In this document: positions 57,761-64,000 of the stretch, one piece after another
How positions within the stretch are numbered: the first letter of the stretch is position 1
Layout: the number at the start of each line of letters is the position of its first letter
DNA from: Dicaeum eximium
Taxonomy: Eukaryota > Chordata > Aves > Passeriformes > Dicaeidae
Assembly: GCA_013396995.1 (NCBI GenBank)
Contig: VWZP01006044.1
Location: 75,596-139,595, forward strand
Length of the DNA stretch: 64,000 nt
Direction of reading: 5' to 3'
The notes under the pieces: generated by a model
Database searches by the model: none
The model's input: the letters and a program-made list of their open reading frames with translations, nothing else
What the model was told of the DNA's origin: nothing
Translations under genes and position numbers: made by a program

Positions 57761-60700
57761 GAATAGCATTACCTCAGAGAAAAGCACCATTTCTAAACAG
57801 ACTTTGCTTCTAATCCATCAATAAGGAACTGAGTTCTAAAAACACCTTGGAATTACATTTATATGCAATTGTGTGGAACAAATCTAATTATATTCACAAT
57901 TATAACACTTATTTATAGCAGAGACAAACTGCTAAAATGCATAATGTAAACCACAGCAAAAAGAGTGAGAAATAAATTCAAAGACTACAGGAAAAACATT
58001 TTATCTGAAGTTAAAATGCAAGGAAGGAAGAAAACAGAATTTCAAAACATTGTTTATAAGGAGGTTCTTTTTGGGTGCCTCTTTTTCTTTCTTTTTTTTT
58101 TTTTCCAAGGTTTGTGAGTTTTGTTTAGTGAATACAAAACTTCCCTAGATATTTGTGTGGAGGGATTATACCACTGAAGGAAGAATTTTACCACACAGTT
58201 GGATAAACAGACCACAAGAAATCAAGCGAGATCTGTCCAGTCTCTGGTCAGGAGCACATGGCCAGGAGGTATCATGGAAAGGAATTAACACAGACTTTGC
58301 CATGCTGGAAGGACACACTGCTTTGTCTCAGAATTTCAGGCTCAATGCTGATCTAAATTAGTGCTGCTGACTTTGTACTTAAAGAGATGGAAAGAATTAG
58401 CTCCAAAGGCACCTTGCTTACTTTAGGCATCTGTTACAGGAGGCAATTATTATTTTCAAAATATTTCTGTAACCTCATTAAGATATTTGCCCATGGAATT
58501 TGCTTACACTGAAAGCTTAAATTGCAAGTACCTATGATAAATCAATTATAATGTTATCCTTTGCATGCACTGGGGAGCCAATCTATTGAGAAATGAAGTT
58601 TCAGAACATGAGGCAGAATACCTGGCTGATCTCAACTTTAAGTCAGTTGGTGTAGTCTTTCCACAGACATGTTTAACCATTCATATTTTCCTAAAGTTAC
58701 TTACCACCAGTACCTTTTACAGCAATGTATTTGTTGTATTTTGGAAGGCTCTTAGGAAGGTCACAGGGGAGAAACAATTAATTTATTTTATGACCTTGAT
58801 AACACGGAAAATCCTGTTTTATGAGTTGTCCCTATAACCTGTCTAACCCTCCTAAACACTTGTGCACTGAGGGGCACAGGGGGAATTCTTGCTTGCCACG
58901 GCGAATAATCTTTTCATATCCTGATGGCCAATATACGCTTCAAGGAAAATCCCAAAACACAGAGAATTATCTCTGACAAAAGCTCCTAATCCAGGAGTTC
59001 TTTCATCTATTGCAGAAAGCCACTTAAACCTGACAGGGTGCCTGCAGCACACCAACCAAACATGGTTTACAATTAGTTGTTGATTTCCACAGTGCTTTCC
59101 TGGGCCCTGAGTCCATAAACCCATCATCCTAAGTGCTACCTAAGACAACCCTGGAGTCCCAAAGTGACCCCACACCCTGTGGCTGCTGGCAGTCCCTGAA
59201 TGGGAGGGACAAAGCCACGTGTGTGCTGAACTCCAGCTCACTTCCAAAGCACAAGTTAGAAACAGATGCTCCCCATTAGCAACATTATGGGATCCTCAGC
59301 AGCCAAATGAGTGGCACCTTTGCCTAAACCTGCTGAGAGATCAAATCCACGCTGAGTCAGCAAAGCCTCTTTTTCTGCAAAGCTTGTGAAATTACCACAA
59401 CACCTGATGTGATGTCACCTCACCAAAACCACCAACAGTACACATCAGGACCAGAGACACCTGCACTAGTGTGATGTGTCGTGGCACTGTAATACTGTGT
59501 AGTGTAGATATTTTAATTTTTTGCCTACGTTGGCTATTCACTACTTGCAAAACTTTCCCATTTCCCCCTTCTTCTTGGATTCACACAGAACATTTCATTT
59601 CTGACAAAGACACGGGAAAGACATCAAGAGTGTAATTTACAGTTTTTCTTTTGTGATGTATGTTTTCAGGAATAAATATGCACTTTGCAATGCTGCTGAG
59701 AAAACACTTCAACCACTGAGAGAAATAGGGTAGAGCTAGCTGATTATTCAGTATAAATAAAGGTAGGACATCCTGAATCTGTACAAGTCTTTTTCAAACT
59801 AATAAACCACTTTCAGTATAATTTACAGTAAAGAAAAAGAGATGGGATGTTGTATGGGCAACTGAATTGTGGCTCATGGTGTGTAGCTGGACCAGGATGA
59901 GATGTCATGACGTGGTGGCAATAAAAGCATGAGTTCTCTGGGTAAAAAGAAGGAAGTCAGCTCCAGAAATGCTGCTGAAGGCAAAACCAGTTGTCAGCCC
60001 TGACAAGTGATGGTGTATTCAGCTTCACAGGAACACAGCCAGATTACCTGCTTCCTCCAAGACAAAGTCATCCTCCCTTTGGTGGAATGAAGTGTGTCAT
60101 GGATCTTATAGAGATCATGGTATGTGACTGATTCTGGCAGCACAGCCATCAATAACACAAAACACTGACTCCCAGTGTGCTTGAAGTGAACCTGAAATAA
60201 GAATGTATTGTTGAAGTTATGCCTGGCTCTTAGTCCAGTTCTCCAGATGGTTTAAGTCCATGAAGTTGAAGCAGAAGTTGAATTTATAAAATAAAACTGA
60301 ATGAAAAGCACCAAAATAGTAATTTGGAAGCAAACCTGAGATGGATATTGAGCATATTTTACTCAGATTCTACTTCATTTCAAATGTTACAGTTTCTAAA
60401 TACCTATAATTGGGCAATTATGAAAGAGAGAAAAGAATGATAGTTTATGTGTAAGCGTTACAGAACAATGATAGACCATTAATTGAAGTGCTAATTACCT
60501 TTCATAAGTGTTTTATGAGCTGATAGCTTGAAATATACTGCCATGAGCAACACTCAGAGCATTATTTCCATCAAAGCTTTTAGGCTGAATTGCACCATTG
60601 TTTTCAGGTGCTCTGTCTCTCTTCAAACAGCCTGCACATTTAGATACTTGTTTCCATGAAGCAATCTCCCATTTTCATCTTGCATTTACTGTTTCACAAT

Positions 60701-61340
60701 GCAGAAACTCTTTCCCGACTCTGTTATTCATATTTTTTGGAAGTTTACTCTGTAGTGCTGCTCTGATGTAGAACTTTAGCTGGATGAGAAAAAGCTGCAC
60801 TGGCTGAGAATTTGATAAAAACATAAAAAAATCCAAAAAGAGTGAATCTACCCTCAGAAGAGTTTTCCAGGATTCCAATGAGGTTCCAGGACTCATCCAA
60901 TGAAGGCAAGACACCTGTGAAGGTAATCACAATTCTTCAGGAGAATAAAGACAGGAGACTCAAGACTGAAATAAATGTCTTCCTTGAAAATGAAAGAAAG
61001 TATGAATAAGATTATTATTATTTACAAAAGTAAGTTCATTGTAGAAAGAGAATTTGTTTGCATCTCAGAGATTATTTTTTAACTCTGTATACTTCTTTAT
61101 TGATAGAAATGAATGCTGCATATTTATTGTAAATGAATTTTCACTTTGCACTGGTTCATTATCTCTTCTCTTGTCTCTGCTGCCACACACTGCACTCTTT
61201 GAGACTAGGAATTTTGGCAAGTGGTGATTTTTGCCTCCTATTACCTTTTTTGGTGGTCTTTGTCCCAAGGCCTTTGATTTGAATGCAATTTTGGCTCATA
61301 CGAAATCAGTTTCTCAGAAACATAAAGATGAACAGATGCT
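57761..61340. other. Anonymous DNA, no gene seen
   Basis: No gene or repeat family recognised. A T-run lies at 58091-58104. The part near 60470-60610 (AATTGAAGTGCTAATTACC and following) has a conserved-element look, but nothing decisive. 59140-59470 is somewhat GC-richer. Confidence 0.5.
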
Positions 61341-61351
61341 TTGTACCCCTG

Positions 61352-61389
61352 ATTTGCATATGAGGTTTTCTGTGCATATACATGCAAAT
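61352..61389. promoter_or_regulatory. Pair of inverted octamer (POU/Oct) motifs
   Basis: ATTTGCAT at 61352-61359 and its reverse complement ATGCAAAT at 61382-61389 are both perfect octamer sites, with start positions 30 bp apart. A GCATATAC word with POU-like character lies between them. A regulatory role is inference. Confidence 0.35.
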
Positions 61390-63593
61390 GAGTGTGTTTG
61401 TGTGCATATGTTTGGTAGTGTGACTATTATGAAGTTCTATCATTGACTGGATTTTAATTTTAATTATTCTCAACAATTACTTGGTGTTTGAAGTAATCAT
61501 GTATTGCTTATGTTTTAATGTGCTGACATTAGAGACTACAAATCTGGTGACTTGGGAAGCTTTGTGTCTTAAGGACTGGTCCAAGAAATTTAGCAATTTT
61601 ACAGAGGAATAGTTATCAGAAGTTGGTTGTTGATAAATATCCAAGGACAAACACAGGACAAAGATTTATTTTGATGGAGAGAAAGTGGTAGGGGAACAAG
61701 CAGGGTTATTGGTAACATCTGAATGAGGAAATAGCTGGGGGATTAATTCTTTCCCATCACAGTGTTTATTCAAGTGGAGGGTGCATGCACACCTCATAAA
61801 GAAGGTTCATTGTTGTTGGAGTTCATAAGTGGCTTTTATCAAGAATGCTCATCAGAAGGACAGTCCTGGGGAAGGCCCTGATGTGGCCCATCACAGTGCC
61901 AGGAACAGCAGTGCTGTGGTGTTTACCCAAACCCATCTGGAAGAGAACAGTGAGATAAAGATACTGGCATTATTTGCTTAGATTGAGTGAGTTGTCAGTG
62001 CAGGTAAGAGACACACACCATACACACCCCATAAGTCATAAATCTGTTTTACAAGCCCAGTGCCAAGTGTTGGAGATCCCAGGACCCACCTAACAAAATA
62101 AGTTACCAAGAAAGGACCTGAGGCTGGCCTAGCAATCAATAGGTTTCGTCTGCCTTGGACCTGACCTATTGATAAAGCAAGACAGACTGAGACAGTTGTA
62201 AAGACTCTCAACAAGTAGGAAGGAAACAGAAGTGTAAAAGAAACAAAGTGGAAAATAAATATGAAATTAGTACTTAAAATTACAAAATCCAAGTGATAAT
62301 GAGGGTCTCCTGTCTAAATTGCATATTTGACTTCAGGAAAGAGAAGAAACCAGTACAAGGGGTTTTTTTTCCTTATTTTAATTGGAATTATGAGGAAAAA
62401 TCCCATCATGGTGATTGTTTCTCCAGCCTGGTATTCCCTATTCTTATTTTTCTTTTTTTTTTTTNAGCATTTTTGTGATATAAATTATTCTGTATTTATG
62501 ATGTAGGCTCTCACTTCCTGGCCAGGGCATTTAAAATAAATCTAGGAATAGGATCAAACAGATTCTGATATATTGAATGACTTCCTAATAGGAGTGGGGG
62601 GAGGGAAGGGAGGATCAACCAGCAAAATTAGATTTCTATCTTTAAAAAGTGAGTTATCCATTGTAGAATATTTCAAATGATCAACCAGTCCCACAAGGTG
62701 TTGTACACACAGAGGTTATGTCTGGGTGTCACTTGAGTGCAGCACAGAAAACTGCATGTCCCAGTGGGTTTCACATTTGTTCCCCTGGCCTTTATTAATC
62801 CGCCTAAAGAAGCAGAAAATCCAAGGATCCTTTCATTGACATCAGTGAGCTCTGGCAATGCCCCAGGGCTGTCTGTGCTGTAAATTGGTTCACACAGGTT
62901 GATTCCTGCCTCTGCCTAAGGCTGCCTGTGAGTGAGGAGTGTATTCCATGTCAGAGTGCAGAAGAAAGGATCCCTCCAGTCAAAAGGACATCTGGACAGA
63001 ACTCACAAAGCTCAGCAACCCAGACACTGTTGAATCAAATGCAACTGAAGTGCTGAACAATCTTCTGACACCGTGAGCCTGGTACACAATTATCCCCAAA
63101 GAGTAGCACATGTACAGGGTCGGATTCCAGATTATGGCTCCACTGTCCCCAAGGAAATATCTTAATGGCCACAGGCTCTGATGAGCTGGTGCTCACACAG
63201 CAGGAGGGGAAGGAAAAGGAGGGGAAAAAAGCACAATGAATCAAGCCCTCATTGGTACCAGGAGGCAGACAGAGCCAGCATGTGACATACGTCACACTTC
63301 TGCTTTTGCAAATTGTTTTGCTAATTGTTAGTCAAACTAAAATAACAGACTCTCTGAGTTTTGCCATACTGCCCCTCCCTCATTCCTCCTCTCAAGGTGC
63401 AGTTTCTATTGCGTCTCTCCAGTCTCCTACTGAGATAAATGGGAAAAGCTGATCCTGCTGTAGGAAATTAAAACACAGGGAAATGTTAGAGAAGAGGATT
63501 ACAGCCATATAATTCTGTGCTGTGTCAGGTTCCACAGGAGAGGGGAATATGCAAGAGTGAGAGAGAGAAGAATACAAGACTAAGGCAGGAGAG
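61390..63593. other. Anonymous DNA, no gene seen
   Basis: No exon, RNA gene or transposon recognised. A T-run followed by one undetermined base (N) lies at 62450-62465, and a G-run patch at 62596-62610. Confidence 0.5.
62465..62465. other. Single undetermined base at the end of a T-run
   Basis: One N follows a T homopolymer, typical of a length or consensus ambiguity. Confidence 0.99.
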
Positions 63594-63660
63594 TCATAGA
63601 TTCAGAGGCTAAAAACCCTTGTGGTAATCATCCAGTCTGACCCATGTGAGAAGTGATAAA
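63594..63660 (-). mobile_element. Ancient antisense CR1-type tail
   Basis: TCATAGATTCAGAGGC, then aatcatccagtctgacc, matches in order the antisense 3' tail (atagattc..aggccagaagggacc..tgatcatctagtctgacc) of an old CR1 branch shared with turtles and crocodilians. Only about 65 bp remain. Confidence 0.6.
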
Positions 63661-63699
63661 ATTGTAACCAATAGTGAACTCCCAAAGCAAACTCAAGAG

Positions 63700-63960
63700 C
63701 GTGCAGTTGACCTGCCAAAGACAGCTGCAGGATCTTTTAGAGCTGCCCTGCTGGCACTGGGCTGCACACCAGCACCTCCCCTTGAGTGGTGACACCTCTC
63801 TGGGTTTCTCCTCAAGGCTGAGGGATTCCTTGCTTCACCTGGACTCCTCTCAAGGAAGGAGTTCAGAAGGCAAGGGGGTCCTTTTGGAGGGGGGGCGGGT
63901 CTCCTGGCAGTGGGGGGGTTCTCCCTGACAACCTCATCAGACCCCATCTTCTATGCAGAA
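63700..63960. other. GC-rich block with G-runs, unidentified
   Basis: Composition rises sharply. Frames of 84 codons are open on both strands and are almost exact antisense shadows of each other, so neither is credible. It may be a degraded LTR or other repeat. It holds a possible G-quadruplex at 63874-63918. Confidence 0.4.
63874..63918 (+). other. Potential G-quadruplex cluster
   Basis: G-runs of 5, 7, 3 and 7 bases occur at 63874-63878, 63889-63895, 63897-63899 and 63912-63918. Splitting the 7-G runs gives several sets of four GGG runs with loops of 1, 1 and 10-12 bases. Confidence 0.5.
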
Positions 63961-64000
63961 AAGAATCAAGTGTAGCTTGATGTCAAATCTTGGTAAAGCA

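Noticed and set aside
62596..62610. G-run patch as a quadruplex
   Set aside because: Only three separate runs (6, 3 and 3 G). A fourth tract would need a zero-length loop.
1..64000. CRISPR arrays, operons, prophage or bacterial gene systems
   Set aside because: Composition, repeats and lack of dense coding show vertebrate DNA. No spaced direct-repeat array was seen.

Overview
This is a gene-free stretch of a bird genome, most likely a passerine or close relative. The case rests on the repeats: several CR1 (chicken repeat 1) LINE fragments from old to moderately young, and at least six long terminal repeats of endogenous retroviruses that resemble families I know from songbirds and other birds. 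I found no SINE-rich mammal-like pattern and no bacterial gene organisation. Family names and ages come from memory and pattern matching, not from a search.

No host protein-coding exon, tRNA, rRNA or known ncRNA could be supported. The longest open frames are explained by repeats: a 147-codon frame at 4229-4672 runs through an AAAT microsatellite, a 143-codon frame at 54771-55202 (minus) is CR1 ORF2, and GC-rich frames at 33075-33473 lie in an LTR minisatellite. The window therefore looks like an intergenic desert or the inside of a very large intron.

Layout. 1-7440 is anonymous AT-rich DNA with a CR1 3' end at 2.3-3.0 kb (+), a small tandem duplication plus AAAT array at 4.4-4.5 kb, and a badly decayed CR1 reverse transcriptase remnant at 5.1-5.9 kb (+). 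7441-8001 is a solo LTR with seven CCAAT boxes before its TATA box. 8.6-9.4 kb and 13.56-14.45 kb hold antisense CR1 pieces. 18.0-19.1 kb holds two LTRs pointing away from each other. 19-32 kb is mostly anonymous, with a possible conserved element near 27.4 kb. 32.5-34.6 kb is a retroviral cluster: a minus-strand LTR with a tRNA-Trp-like primer binding site directly abuts a long plus-strand LTR of about 1.64 kb that carries a 38-bp minisatellite. 34.6-52.7 kb is mostly anonymous, with a CR1 fragment at 42.4-42.8 kb (-), an assembly gap, a poly-A run and an AT-only tract near 46.9-47.1 kb, and purine-rich and pyrimidine-rich tracts at 51.2 and 52.2 kb. 52.75-53.48 kb is the best-preserved CR1 3' end (+). 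54.03-55.17 kb is an antisense CR1 lacking its reverse transcriptase section and split by a 303-bp solo LTR with a perfect 6-bp target duplication. 55-63.5 kb is anonymous, with a pair of inverted octamer motifs at 61.35 kb. The right end has an ancient CR1 tail and a G-run cluster.

Nothing here amounts to a new gene system. The most informative structures are the nested and paired LTRs, the CCAAT array, the tRNA-Trp-like primer site, the CR1 copies with missing reverse transcriptase, a 20-bp perfect palindrome at 14.8 kb, and a few candidate conserved non-coding elements that need alignment to confirm.
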